DNA from: Sphaerisporangium corydalis | Lineage (GTDB): Bacteria; Actinomycetota; Actinomycetes; Streptosporangiales; Streptosporangiaceae | DNA: 49,900 nucleotides | Reading direction: 5' to 3' | Assembly: GCF_025506355.1 (NCBI RefSeq) | Contig: NZ_JANZYP010000039.1 | Span: 39,276-89,175, forward strand | Shown here: piece after piece, positions 9,814-17,635 of the stretch | Layout: each line of letters opens with the position of its first letter | How positions within the stretch are numbered: the first letter of the stretch is position 1 | Translations under genes and position numbers: made by a program | Notes under the pieces: model-generated | Databases searched by the model: none | Seen by the model: the letters and a program-made list of their open reading frames with translations, nothing else | Told to the model about the DNA's origin: nothing

Positions 9814-11550
9814 ATGACCACCCTCACCCGGCACGACCGGTACTCCGTCCTGCGCCACCTCCGCCCGGGACGCCGCTCGGCGACGGCGCTGGCCGCCGCC
9901 ATCGCGGCGTCGACCCTGCTGCCGCTGGCGGCGCCGCAGCTCACCCGCCGCTTCGTCGACGACGCCATCGGCGGCGCCGGCACCCACCGGCTCGTGCTGA
10001 TCGCTCTCGGCTACCTCGCGGTCGCCGTCGCCGGTCAGGGCGCCCGGATGCTCACGGCCTGGCTCGCGAGCCGGCTCGCCTGGGACGGCACGAACCGCCT
10101 TCGCGAGATGCTCGCCGAGCACGCGCTCGGCCTCGACATGGCCTACCACGGCCGGCACACCCCCGGCGAGATGATCGAACGGGTGGACGGCGACGTGGTC
10201 GCCGTCGCCGAGTTCGTCGTCGCCTTCCTGATGGACGTGGTGGCCGGCCTGCTGCTCCTGGCCGGCATCGTGGTCGTCGTCCTCACCGTCGACCCGCGCC
10301 TCGGCGCCGTCCTGCTGGCCTACTGCCTGGTGATCGGGTACGGCATGGCCCGCGCGCAGCGGCTGGCCGTGCCGTCCGCCGCCCGGTCCCGTGCGGCGCA
10401 CGCGGCGATGATCGGCAACCTGGAGGAGCGGCTGGCCGGCGCGGAGGACATCCGGGCCAACGGCGCGGGCGAGCACGCCGTCAACGGTTTCTACCGGGCC
10501 GGTTCCGCGTGGTTCCACGCGGACTACCGGGCCGGGCGCCTCGGCACCGCCCTCCTCGGGGGCACGACCGTGGCGTTCGCGGCGGGCACGGCCATCGTGC
10601 TGGCCCTCGCCGCGTGGTCCCGCCAGTCTGGGACGCTCACGGTCGGCGCCGCCGTCCTGCTCTTCCAGTACACGCTGATGGTGCGCACACCGTTCGAGCG
10701 GCTGATCGACCAGCTCAGGGAGTACCAGGCGGCCCTGGCCGGCGTCGCCCGCATCGGCGGCATGCTCGCCGAGCGGCGCACGCTGCCCGATCCCGCCGAC
10801 CCGCGCCCCCTGCCCGCCACCGGGCCGCTCGGCCTGCGGCTCGACGGGGTGGGCTTCTCGTACGCCGACGACGGCGAGCGGGTGCTGTCGGACGTCACGA
10901 TCGCGCTGGCGCCGGGCGAGACGCTCGGCCTGGTGGGCCGCACGGGAAGCGGCAAGACGACCATCGCCCGGATGGTGCTGCGCCTGTACGACCCGACCGA
11001 GGGTACCGTACGGGTCGGCGGGCTGGACCTGCGCGAGGTCGACCCGGCGTCGGCGCGCCGCCGGATGTGCGCGGTCACGCAGGACGTGCAGCTGTTCGCC
11101 GCCAGCGTCCGGGACAACCTGACGCTCTTCCGGCCGATCGCCGGCGACGACCGCCTGCGGGCCGTCCTCGACGACGTCGGGCTCGGCGAGTGGCTGGCCG
11201 CCCTGCCCGGCGGTCTCGACTCCGAGCTCGGCGGCGTGTCGGCCGGCGAGGCGCAGCTTCTCGCGTTCGCGCGGGCGTTCCTCACCGACCCCGGGCTCGT
11301 CGTGCTGGACGAGGCGTCCAGCCGGCTCGACCCGGCGACCGAGCGGCGCGTGGAGCGCAGCGTCGACCGGCTGCTCGCCGGCCGCACGGGCGTGCTCGTC
11401 GCGCACCGGCTCTCCTCCCTGTCCCGGGTCGACAAGATCGCCGTCGTGGACCACGGCAGGATCGTCGAGTACGGCCCGCGCGAGGAGCTCGCCGCCGACC
11501 CGCTCAGCCGGTTCGGCCGGCTGCTGGACGTGGCGGGGGTGCGGCGATGA
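9814..11550 (+). CDS. ABC exporter half-transporter (membrane + ATPase), subunit with degenerate signature motif
   Basis: Type IV (B-family) ABC exporter subunit, 578 aa, with six membrane segments (about residues 20-310) followed by an ATPase domain (about 340-575). Walker A is GRTGSGKTT, Walker B is LVVLDEASS with the catalytic Glu, and the H-loop is VAHRLSS. The ABC signature is VSAGEAQ instead of LSGGQ, so it is degenerate. The start is ATG 9814 with GGAGGG about nine bases upstream, three bases after the previous stop. It pairs with the next gene as a heterodimer. The substrate is unknown; next to a ribosomal protection protein, drug export is a reasonable guess. Confidence 0.88.
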   Translation: MTTLTRHDRYSVLRHLRPGRRSATALAAAIAASTLLPLAAPQLTRRFVDDAIGGAGTHRLVLIALGYLAVAVAGQGARMLTAWLASRLAWDGTNRLREMLAEHALGLDMAYHGRHTPGEMIERVDGDVVAVAEFVVAFLMDVVAGLLLLAGIVVVVLTVDPRLGAVLLAYCLVIGYGMARAQRLAVPSAARSRAAHAAMIGNLEERLAGAEDIRANGAGEHAVNGFYRAGSAWFHADYRAGRLGTALLGGTTVAFAAGTAIVLALAAWSRQSGTLTVGAAVLLFQYTLMVRTPFERLIDQLREYQAALAGVARIGGMLAERRTLPDPADPRPLPATGPLGLRLDGVGFSYADDGERVLSDVTIALAPGETLGLVGRTGSGKTTIARMVLRLYDPTEGTVRVGGLDLREVDPASARRRMCAVTQDVQLFAASVRDNLTLFRPIAGDDRLRAVLDDVGLGEWLAALPGGLDSELGGVSAGEAQLLAFARAFLTDPGLVVLDEASSRLDPATERRVERSVDRLLAGRTGVLVAHRLSSLSRVDKIAVVDHGRIVEYGPREELAADPLSRFGRLLDVAGVRR

Positions 11551-11630
11551 AGCCCGTCCTGCCGGATGTGGCGGGGAAGAGGCCCGTCCTGCCGGATGTG
11601 GCGGGGGTGCGGCGATGAGGCCCGTTCTGG
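11524..11630 (+). repeat. Duplicated gene junction between the two ABC genes
   Basis: The 3' end of the first ABC gene (11524-11550, ending GGGGGTGCGGCGATGA) recurs at 11592-11618, and a 25-base unit at 11552-11576 recurs at 11582-11606 with a 30-bp period. The first codons of the second ABC gene (ATGAGGCCCGTTCTGG) resemble the unit start. The arrangement is most simply explained by tandem duplication of the original ATGA junction. Confidence 0.85.
11547..11618 (+). CDS. 23-aa junction micro-ORF linking the ABC genes
   Basis: ATG 11547 overlaps the stop of the first ABC gene (ATGA), and its own TGA (11616-11618) overlaps the ATG of the second (ATGA at 11615). The peptide begins MKPVLPDVAG and ends DVAGVRR, echoing the end of the first ABC protein. 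A ribosome could pass through all three frames by reinitiation. Whether the peptide itself is stable or functional is unknown; a role as translational relay is inferred. Confidence 0.45.
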   Translation: MKPVLPDVAGKRPVLPDVAGVRR

Positions 11631-13450
11631 TGGTCGCTATCCGCCTCGCCCGCTTCGACCTGCGCCGTTTCCTGATCGGCGGCCTGCTGTGGATGCCGGT
11701 CAGCGTCATCCCGCTCGCCGGCGGGCTGGTACTGCAGCGGATCTTCGACCAGATCAGCGGGCACCAGGCCGCGAGCCTCGGCCAGTCGCTGTGGCTGTGC
11801 GCGGCCTTCGTCGGCGTGGAACTGGTCCGCGGCCTGACGCTCTCCGTCGCGTACCTCTACGGGGGCTACTGGTGGGACGCCGCGGCGACCCTGCTGCGGG
11901 CCAACGCGCTCCGCTCGATCCTCACCGCGCGCGGGCCCGCCGCGACCCGGCTGCCGCACACGCCGGGGGAGTCGGTCGCGCGCCTGCGTGACGACGTGAG
12001 CGACCTGGTGGAGTTCACCGACGAGTCGGTCCCGCTGGCCGGCGCGGTGCTCTTCAGCGGCGCCGCCCTGGTGATCATGGCGTCGGTCGACCCCGTCGTC
12101 ACGCTGGTGCTGGCGCTGCCGATGGTCGCGATCGGTGTGCTGAACCGGATGATGAGCGAGGTGATCCGGCGGCTCCACCTGCGCGCCCGGACGCTCGGCG
12201 CGGCCGTCACGGCCTACATCGGCGAGATCTTCGGCGCCGTGCTGGCGATCAAGACCGCTGGCGCGGAGGACGCGACGCTGGAGCGGCTGCGCGAGCACAA
12301 CCGCAGGCGGCGCGACGCCGCCGTCAGGGACCGGATGGCGACCGACATGCTGGACACCGTGACGGGCGCCACCGTCGAGATCAGCATCGGCCTGGTCCTG
12401 CTGCTCGCCGCGCCCGCGATGCGGCGCGGCGACTTCACCGTGGGCGACCTCGCGCTGTTCACCAGCTACGTGAGCTGGCTGGCGGCGCTGCCGCGCACCA
12501 TCGGCGTGATTCTCTACCGCCTCCCGCAGGCGGCCGTCGCCACCGAGCGCCTCAGCAGGCTGATGGCCGCGCACGAGGACGCCGGCGACCTGTCGTGGAA
12601 CACCGGCGTCTGGTTCCGCCGCGAACGACCGCCGACCACCGCGCCACCGGCGCGCGACGACACCCTCGAGGTCGTGGAGGCGCGCGGGCTGACCGTCCGG
12701 TTCGGCGACGGTGGACGCGGCGTGCGCGGGGTGGACCTGCGGATCACCCGGGGGTCGTTCACGGTGGTCACCGGCGCCGTCGGGTCCGGTAAGACGACCC
12801 TGGTCCGCGCCCTGCTCGGCCTGGTCCCGGTGGACGCCGGGACGGTCACGTGGAACGGCCGCCACGTCGAGGACCCGGGGACCTTCCTGGTGCCGGACCG
12901 CGTGGCCTACGCGAGCCAGGTGCCCCGGCTGTTCTCCGAGTCGCTGCGGGAGAACCTGCTCATGGGCCGGCCCGGCGACCACCTCGACCGCGCCCTGTGG
13001 TCGGCGGCGTTCGAGGACGACCTGGCCGGGATGCCGGAGGGCCTGGACACCGTCGTCGGGCCCCGGGGCGTGCGGCTGTCCGGTGGCCAGGTCCAGCGGG
13101 CGACCGCCGCGCGGGCGCTGGCCCGGCACCCCGACCTGCTCGTCGTCGACGACCTGTCGTCCGCGCTGGACGTCGAGACCGAGAAGCTGCTGTGGGACCG
13201 CATCGCCGGCGCCGCGCGCGACGGCGGCGGCCCGGGGACGCTTCTGGTGGTGTCCCACCGGCAGGCGGCGCTCGAACGGGCCGACCAGGTCATCGTGCTC
13301 GACCGTAGCCGGGTCGCCGGCCGGGGCCCGCTCGGCGAATTGCTGCGCACGTGCCCGGAGATGCGGCGACTGTGGAGCGAAGAGCTCGTCATCGAGGCCG
13401 GAGAACAGAAGAATACCCGTACGACGCATGCCGGGCCGAGAGAGGGCTGA
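11615..13450 (+). CDS. ABC exporter half-transporter, partner subunit with non-catalytic Walker B
   Basis: Second subunit (611 aa): six membrane segments (about residues 15-300) and an ATPase domain (about 350-590). Walker A is GAVGSGKTT, the signature is canonical LSGGQ and the H-loop His is present in VVSHRQ, but Walker B reads LLVVDDLSS, with Asp where the catalytic Glu should be. Combined with the degenerate signature in the partner, this gives one degenerate and one competent nucleotide site, the hallmark of heterodimeric exporters such as TM287/288. The start is ATG 11615, overlapping the micro-ORF stop. Export of a toxic small molecule is inferred from context. Confidence 0.88.
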   Translation: MRPVLVVAIRLARFDLRRFLIGGLLWMPVSVIPLAGGLVLQRIFDQISGHQAASLGQSLWLCAAFVGVELVRGLTLSVAYLYGGYWWDAAATLLRANALRSILTARGPAATRLPHTPGESVARLRDDVSDLVEFTDESVPLAGAVLFSGAALVIMASVDPVVTLVLALPMVAIGVLNRMMSEVIRRLHLRARTLGAAVTAYIGEIFGAVLAIKTAGAEDATLERLREHNRRRRDAAVRDRMATDMLDTVTGATVEISIGLVLLLAAPAMRRGDFTVGDLALFTSYVSWLAALPRTIGVILYRLPQAAVATERLSRLMAAHEDAGDLSWNTGVWFRRERPPTTAPPARDDTLEVVEARGLTVRFGDGGRGVRGVDLRITRGSFTVVTGAVGSGKTTLVRALLGLVPVDAGTVTWNGRHVEDPGTFLVPDRVAYASQVPRLFSESLRENLLMGRPGDHLDRALWSAAFEDDLAGMPEGLDTVVGPRGVRLSGGQVQRATAARALARHPDLLVVDDLSSALDVETEKLLWDRIAGAARDGGGPGTLLVVSHRQAALERADQVIVLDRSRVAGRGPLGELLRTCPEMRRLWSEELVIEAGEQKNTRTTHAGPREG

Positions 13451-13584
13451 CCCCCCGGTGGACGCCGCTTTTTCCCCCCCGCGCGACCGCGCGCCCAATT
13501 CCCGGGCCGTTTCCGGGTGTTTACCTTTCCCGTCTGCGGACAGTGGGGGCCCGTACGCGAGTTCCCCAAGCGGAGGATTTGGCC

Positions 13585-13779
13585 ATGGGCGCCGACGACA
13601 AGATCGAGAACAAGGCCGAAGAGCTGAAGGGCAAGGTCAAGCAGGGGGTGGGGGACGCCACCGACAACGACAGAATGGTGGCCGAGGGCCAGGCCGAAGA
13701 GGCCGACGGAAAGTTCAAGCAGGCCGGGGAAAAGGTGAAGGACGCCGTCCAGGACGTCAAGGACGTGTTCAAGCGCTGA
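13585..13779 (+). CDS. CsbD-family stress protein
   Basis: Small (64 aa), highly charged, Lys/Glu/Asp/Gln-rich protein without hydrophobic segments, starting MGADDKIENKAEELKGKVKQ, which is the CsbD signature. Members are general-stress proteins (sigmaB regulon in Bacillus) of unknown biochemical role. Start ATG 13585 is set by GGAGG eight bases upstream (13572-13576); the longer open frame from 13351 overlaps the ABC gene and has no site. It stands alone, with its own terminator. Confidence 0.92.
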   Translation: MGADDKIENKAEELKGKVKQGVGDATDNDRMVAEGQAEEADGKFKQAGEKVKDAVQDVKDVFKR

Positions 13780-13810
13780 CCGGCACCGAATCACCGACGC
13801 GGTAATTCAC

Positions 13811-13867
13811 GACGTCCCGCTCGGGCCCTGGCGCTGATTCCCCGCGCCTCGGCCCGAGGGCGGCGTC
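13811..13867 (+). terminator. Hairpin terminator after csbD
   Basis: Arms 13811-13827 and 13851-13867 pair over 17 positions with two mismatches and one G-U, including eight perfect pairs next to the loop (CTCGGGCC/GGCCCGAG), followed by TTT. Confidence 0.7.
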
Positions 13868-13996
13868 TTTCTCATGTCACGGGGGTCTTCCGGCGGCTTT
13901 CCGGTGCCATGGGGGCCTTCCGGCGTTCATTGGGTAAGCGGCCTTCACGGGCTTTCCGCCGGCACGGGGCCTTCCCGGTGGTGGCCCCCGCCGGTG

Positions 13997-14025
13997 TTGA
14001 CAGGCGGCGGCCGGATGGCTGTAAT
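13997..14025 (+). promoter_or_regulatory. Consensus sigma70-type promoter
   Basis: Perfect TTGACA (13997-14002), exact 17-base spacer, and TGTAAT (14020-14025). This is one of the two best housekeeping promoters in the window. It points towards the nitroreductase-hemerythrin gene. Confidence 0.75.
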
Positions 14026-14106
14026 GGGTCCGGTGTCACGTGACGCAGGCCAAAGAGCAGTGGGCAGGCCGCGGGTGGGTGGCACCATTCACCGAAGGAC
14101 GATGCC

Positions 14107-14136
14107 ATGAGTTCATACTCCGCGCTGCGCGTCTGA
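14107..14136 (+). CDS. 9-aa upstream ORF in the nitroreductase leader
   Basis: ATG with GAAGGA seven bases upstream (14094-14099), reading MSSYSALRV then TGA. It lies about 75 bases downstream of the predicted transcription start. It resembles an attenuator leader in layout but is not enriched for one amino acid. Function unknown; expression is inferred only from the good ribosome site. Confidence 0.4.
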   Translation: MSSYSALRV

Positions 14137-14373
14137 CCTGAGCGTCCCCGCACGCCGTCCCTCGTCCTTCCCGGTGCCCCGCACCGCCATGTGACATCGG
14201 CGCGCCCTGCCGTCCTCGGCCGCGCGCCGCGTCTCAGGCGGGCGTCCACGGCTCCGCGTACCGGCCGATGCCGTTCTCCGGCCGAGGGCACCGCGTGCGG
14301 TCACCGCGTCCAGCGAGCGTCAACGCCATCCACGACCCGTGGTCCCCGCACTTACTTGGAGATTCGACGACGT

Positions 14374-15306
14374 ATGCCCGCATCCTTCAACCAACCGATC
14401 ATCGAGGAGTTCCGAGCCAACGGCGGAAAGGTCGGCGGCCCCTTCGAGGGCGGTGACCTCCTGCTGCTCACCACCACCGGCGCGAGATCGGGGGAGGAGC
14501 ACACCGTCCCCCTCGGCTACGTCCGCGACGGCGACCTGCTGCTGGTCGTCGGGTCCGCGGGCGGCGCCCCCCGCCACCCCGCCTGGTACCACAACCTGCT
14601 GGCCCATCCCGTGGTGCGGGTGGAGGTCGGCACCGAGGCGTTCGAAGCGCACGCGGTGCCCGCCGAGGGCGAGTACCGCGAGCGGCTGTTCGAGCACGTC
14701 GTGCGCGCCGCGCCCGGATACGCCGACTATCAGGCCGGCACCACCAGGACCCTGCCGGTCGTGGTCCTGTCGCGTTCCGCGCCCGAGGCGGATGCCGCCG
14801 GAGAGGCCACCGACATGGCCGGCAAGCTCCTGGAGGTCCACACCTGGCTGCGCTCGCAGCTGCGGCAGGTGCGCGCCGAGGCCGACGCCCATTTCGCCGC
14901 GCTCGCGGCCCACGACGGGCCCGGCGAGCCGCCGGCTCCGGGGCTCGGGCTCCAGCTCCGCCGGCACTGCCTGGAGTTCTGCGAGGCCCTGCGGTTCCAC
15001 CACACCGGCGAGGACGAGCACACCTTCCCCGCGCTCGCCCGCTGGCACCCCCACCTGGCCGGGGTCCTCGCCCGGCTCGGCGACGAGCACCGCGTGATCG
15101 CCCGCCTCCAGGACGAGCTGCTCGCCCTGCTGGACGGCATCGGCGCGGCCGACCCCGGCCGTTTCCGCGCCGAGCTGGACAGAATGTCGGAAGAACTGGG
15201 GGAGCACCTCGCCTACGAGGAGGAGGCGCTGCTCCCCGTCCTGGCCGGGATCCCCTGGCCACCGGCCCCGCCGGCCTCCGGCGCGGACGGAGGGACCACC
15301 CCATGA
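14374..15306 (+). CDS. F420-dependent nitroreductase (Ddn-type) fused to hemerythrin HHE domain
   Basis: Two-domain protein of 310 aa. The N-terminal part (about residues 1-135) is a deazaflavin-dependent nitroreductase/quinone reductase domain, with the TTGARSG...VPLGYVRDGD core and the HPAWYHNLLAHP motif that closes over cofactor F420. The C-terminal part (about 145-300) is a hemerythrin-like four-helix bundle with candidate iron ligands in LEVHTW, RRHC, HHTGEDEH, DEHR and HLAYEEE. A role in redox defence or O2/NO sensing linked to F420 reduction is plausible. I chose ATG 14374 because the Ddn domain starts there; the open frame upstream to 14191 is leader. It is followed by a micro-ORF and a VOC gene, probably as one operon. 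Confidence 0.87.
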   Translation: MPASFNQPIIEEFRANGGKVGGPFEGGDLLLLTTTGARSGEEHTVPLGYVRDGDLLLVVGSAGGAPRHPAWYHNLLAHPVVRVEVGTEAFEAHAVPAEGEYRERLFEHVVRAAPGYADYQAGTTRTLPVVVLSRSAPEADAAGEATDMAGKLLEVHTWLRSQLRQVRAEADAHFAALAAHDGPGEPPAPGLGLQLRRHCLEFCEALRFHHTGEDEHTFPALARWHPHLAGVLARLGDEHRVIARLQDELLALLDGIGAADPGRFRAELDRMSEELGEHLAYEEEALLPVLAGIPWPPAPPASGADGGTTP

Positions 15307-15335
15307 ACCAGCGGACCTGGAGGTACCTCCCATGA
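15303..15335 (+). CDS. 10-aa junction micro-ORF between nitroreductase and VOC genes
   Basis: ATG 15303 overlaps the nitroreductase stop (ATGA) and the ORF (MNQRTWRYLP) ends at TGA 15333-15335, overlapping the ATG of the VOC gene at 15332. It contains the GGAGG that serves the VOC start. It may simply be the spacer; a translational relay is inferred from the identical layout at other junctions here. Confidence 0.4.
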   Translation: MNQRTWRYLP

Positions 15336-15712
15336 GAGTCAAGGATTTCGATCACCTGGTGCTCAACGTGCGGGACGTCGAGCGCGCACTGGAGTTCTAC
15401 TGCGGACCCCTCGGCCTGGAACCGGTCCGGGTCGAGGAGTGGCGGGCGGGCAAGGTGTCGTTCCCGTCCGTGCGGGTCAGCCCGAACACGATCATCGACC
15501 TGCTCGCCCGCCCCCGCGGCGAGTCGAACGTGGACCACATCTGCCTGGTCGTCGACCCGCTGGACTGGCAGGAGGTCGTGGAGTCGGGCGCCTTCACCGT
15601 GCTGGAGGGCCCGGTGGGCCGCTACGGCGCGCGTGGCGACGCCTGGTCGATCTACGTGAGCGACCCGGACGGCAACGTCGTCGAGCTGCGCTGGTACCCG
15701 CAGGACGCCTGA
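15332..15712 (+). CDS. VOC-superfamily (glyoxalase/dioxygenase-like) protein
   Basis: Single vicinal-oxygen-chelate domain pair (126 aa), starting MRVKDFDHLVLNVRDVERAL. Likely metal ligands are His8 (FDHLVL), the His of VDHICLVV and the Glu of GNVVELRW, the usual H-H-E set. The substrate cannot be predicted: homologues include glyoxalase I-like enzymes, ring-cleaving dioxygenases and drug-binding resistance proteins. GGAGG at 15319-15323 is eight bases before ATG 15332. It is the last gene of the nitroreductase operon and is followed by a strong hairpin. Confidence 0.85.
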   Translation: MRVKDFDHLVLNVRDVERALEFYCGPLGLEPVRVEEWRAGKVSFPSVRVSPNTIIDLLARPRGESNVDHICLVVDPLDWQEVVESGAFTVLEGPVGRYGARGDAWSIYVSDPDGNVVELRWYPQDA

Positions 15713-15716
15713 GGCG

Positions 15717-15772
15717 GGCCGGCCGCCGCCGGGCGTGACGGAAAACCCGTTGCGCGGGGGCGGCGGCCGGCC
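15717..15772 (+). terminator. Strong hairpin terminator after the VOC gene
   Basis: Perfect 14-base arms (15717-15730, 15759-15772) enclose a further pairing segment around ACGG/CCGT, so the whole stretch can fold as one long stem starting four bases after the stop. Confidence 0.8.
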
Positions 15773-15883
15773 TGATCATTGGGCGCATGTTCCGGTACGC
15801 CCCGTTCGCGACGCCCGCCACCGCGGGCGTCCCGGCGCGTGCCCTGACCCCGGCCGCCGCGCCCCTCGACGGCGCGGAGCGCT

Positions 15884-15926
15884 GACCCTTTCCCGGACGT
15901 CCTCGGTGACCCCGCGGGAAAGGGTC
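15884..15926 (+). promoter_or_regulatory. Perfect 12-bp inverted repeat upstream of the EF-Tu gene
   Basis: GACCCTTTCCCG (15884-15895) and its exact complement CGGGAAAGGGTC (15915-15926) are 19 bases apart and end 51 bases before the EF-Tu ATG. This could be an operator, an mRNA hairpin controlling the gene, or a weak terminator. Nothing in the sequence decides between these. Confidence 0.55.
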
Positions 15927-15977
15927 GGCTGAACGCGCGGGTCACGCCCCCAGCGAGGCGTCGAAGGAACAACGAAC

Positions 15978-17150
15978 ATGCCCAAGCAGGCTTACGTGCG
16001 CACCAAGCCGCACCTCAACATCGGCACGATGGGTCACGTCGACCACGGCAAGACCACGCTCACCGCGGCGATCACCAAGGTCCTCAGCGACCGGGGCGGC
16101 GCCACCTACGTGCCGTTCGACCGGATCGACCGGACCCCCGAGGAGACCGCGAGGGGGATCACCATCACCATCTCCCACGTCGAGTACGAGACCGCCACCC
16201 GCCACTACGCCCACGTCGACATGCCGGGCCACGCCGACTACGTGAAGAACATGATCACGGGGGCGGCGCAGCTCGACGGGGCCATCCTGGTGGTGTCCGC
16301 CGTGGACGGGATCATGCCCCAGACGCGGGAGCACGCGCTGCTCGCGCGGCGGGTCGGGGTCGAGCACCTCGTCGTCGCCCTGAACAAGGCCGACGGCGCC
16401 GACCCCGAGCTGGCCGACCTGGTCGAGCTGGAACTGCACGACCTGCTGGCCGCGCACGGCTACCACGACGTGCCCGTCGTCCGGGTCTCCGGGCTGCGCG
16501 CGCTGGAGGGCGACCCCGAATGGGTGGCCTCCATCGAGGCGCTGCTCCGGGCGGTGGACGAGCACGTCCCGGTGCCGGTCCGCTACGTCGGCGCGCCGTT
16601 CCTGATGCCGGTCGAGAACGTGCTGACCGTCACCGGGCGCGGCACCGTCGTCACCGGGGCGATCGAGCGCGGCTCGGTCGCCGTCGGCGACACCGTCCAG
16701 GCCGTCGGGCTGGGCGAGGGGTTCACGGCGGTGGTCACCGGCGTCGAGACCTTCGGCAGGACGATGGAGCGCGGCGAGGCCGGGGACAACGCGGCGCTGC
16801 TGCTGCGTGGCGTCCGCCGCGACCAGGTGCGGCGGGGCCAGGTGCTGGCCGCGCCCGGTGGGCAGGCGGCCCACCGCCGCTTCGCCGCCCGCGTCTACCT
16901 GCTGACGCGGGAGGAGGGCGGCAGGAGCACGGCCGTCACGACCGGGTACCGGCCGCAGTTTCACCTCAGGACCACCGCCGTCTCCGGGCGGGTGGACCTG
17001 CGCGAGGAGGAGCTCGCCCTGCCCGGCGAGACCGTCGAGGTGGTCGTCGAGCTCGGCAAGGCGGTCGCCCTGGAGCCCGGCCTGGGCTTCGCCGTCCGCG
17101 AGGGCGGCCTGACCGTGGGCGCAGGAACGGTCACGGCCGTGCTCGACTGA
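15978..17150 (+). CDS. tuf: Divergent elongation factor Tu paralogue (cysteine-free)
   Basis: Full-length EF-Tu (390 aa), the GTPase that brings aminoacyl-tRNA to the ribosome. G motifs [14 protein letters not shown] and NKAD and all three domains are present. The usual DCPGH cysteine is Met, and no cysteine occurs anywhere. Aligned by eye to E. coli EF-Tu, position 124 is Arg (LLARRVGV), 160 is His and 275 is Ala (DNAALLLRG); these positions are linked to kirromycin or GE2270 resistance in E. coli. The start is ATG 15978 with GAAGGA nine bases upstream. It is monocistronic and not next to fusA or rpsL/rpsG, so it is a second tuf, perhaps a drug-insensitive or stress-specific version. Confidence 0.9.
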   Translation: MPKQAYVRTKPHLNIGTMGHVDHGKTTLTAAITKVLSDRGGATYVPFDRIDRTPEETARGITITISHVEYETATRHYAHVDMPGHADYVKNMITGAAQLDGAILVVSAVDGIMPQTREHALLARRVGVEHLVVALNKADGADPELADLVELELHDLLAAHGYHDVPVVRVSGLRALEGDPEWVASIEALLRAVDEHVPVPVRYVGAPFLMPVENVLTVTGRGTVVTGAIERGSVAVGDTVQAVGLGEGFTAVVTGVETFGRTMERGEAGDNAALLLRGVRRDQVRRGQVLAAPGGQAAHRRFAARVYLLTREEGGRSTAVTTGYRPQFHLRTTAVSGRVDLREEELALPGETVEVVVELGKAVALEPGLGFAVREGGLTVGAGTVTAVLD

Positions 17151-17183
17151 AGACCCGGCCCTGCTCCGCCGAGGGCCCGGCGG

Positions 17184-17221
17184 GCCCTGTCACGGTCATC
17201 ACCCGATGGCCGTGACAGGGC
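17184..17221. terminator. Bidirectional terminator between EF-Tu and the CBM48-like gene
   Basis: Twelve-base perfect arms, GCCCTGTCACGG (17184-17195) and CCGTGACAGGGC (17210-17221), lie between convergent genes, so the hairpin can serve both strands. Confidence 0.8.
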
Positions 17222-17497
17222 TCACAGGTTGAGCAGGCCGCCGTGGTGGTCGATCTGGTCGGCCATCTCGTCGTCGAACCAGACGTCGTCGGTGGCGAGG
17301 TAGCGGAACCGGTGGACGCCCGGGGGGAGGATCACCGAGACCGTGCGGGTGCTGTCGCGCCGGCGCCGCAGCTCGTGGCGGCCGGGGATCCAGTCGTTGA
17401 AGTCGCCCACCACGCTGACGGCCCCCGAGGGCAGGTCCACGGGCAGCACGAAGGTGACGCGGGTCTTGCGGCCGAACAGCAATGTGCGCTTGAGCAT
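17222..17497 (-). CDS. Stand-alone isoamylase/AMPK-type glycogen-binding (CBM48/E-set) protein
   Basis: Small 91-aa protein made almost only of an E-set carbohydrate-binding fold: VSVVGDFNDWIPGRHELRRR and GVHRFRYLATDDVWFDDE are the typical strands with the sugar-binding Trp. Free-standing versions are common in actinomycetes; they may guide glycogen-metabolising partners, but none is nearby. The start is ATG 17497 with GGAGG six bases upstream; the frame extends further upstream without a binding site. Function beyond carbohydrate binding is unknown. Confidence 0.8.
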   Translation of the reverse strand: MLKRTLLFGRKTRVTFVLPVDLPSGAVSVVGDFNDWIPGRHELRRRRDSTRTVSVILPPGVHRFRYLATDDVWFDDEMADQIDHHGGLLNL

Positions 17498-17635
17498 CGA
17501 GATCCTCCCGGACGGTGACAAGGTCCACCCTTTCGCAATGCCACATAAGGGAGACATATCGGCGCGTGGGATTAACACACTTTTCACGATCCCTTCCGTG
17601 CCCCCGCTCTCAGGCGGTCGCGGGCGTCTCCCGGC

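Larger units (their letters stand above)
13868..14373. other. 506-bp region: GC-rich imperfect repeats, then promoter and leader of the nitroreductase gene
   Basis: From about 13876 to 13985 imperfect repeats with CTTCCGGCG/CCTTCACGG-like cores occur and no coding sequence is supported. A consensus promoter at 13997-14025 follows, then a 9-codon ORF at 14107-14136, a small perfect hairpin (14172-14177 with 14181-14186), and complementary CCTGAG (14137-14142) and CTCAGG (14233-14238). Thus the downstream mRNA has a leader of about 340 bases. Confidence 0.6.

Noticed and set aside
7693..11709. Very long open frame on the minus strand (over 1300 codons) opposite the ribosomal protection and ABC genes
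   Set aside because: No recognisable domain, composition rich in Arg/Gly/His/Asp, and it mirrors the high-GC codon pattern of the genuine sense genes. It is a GC-rich antisense shadow.
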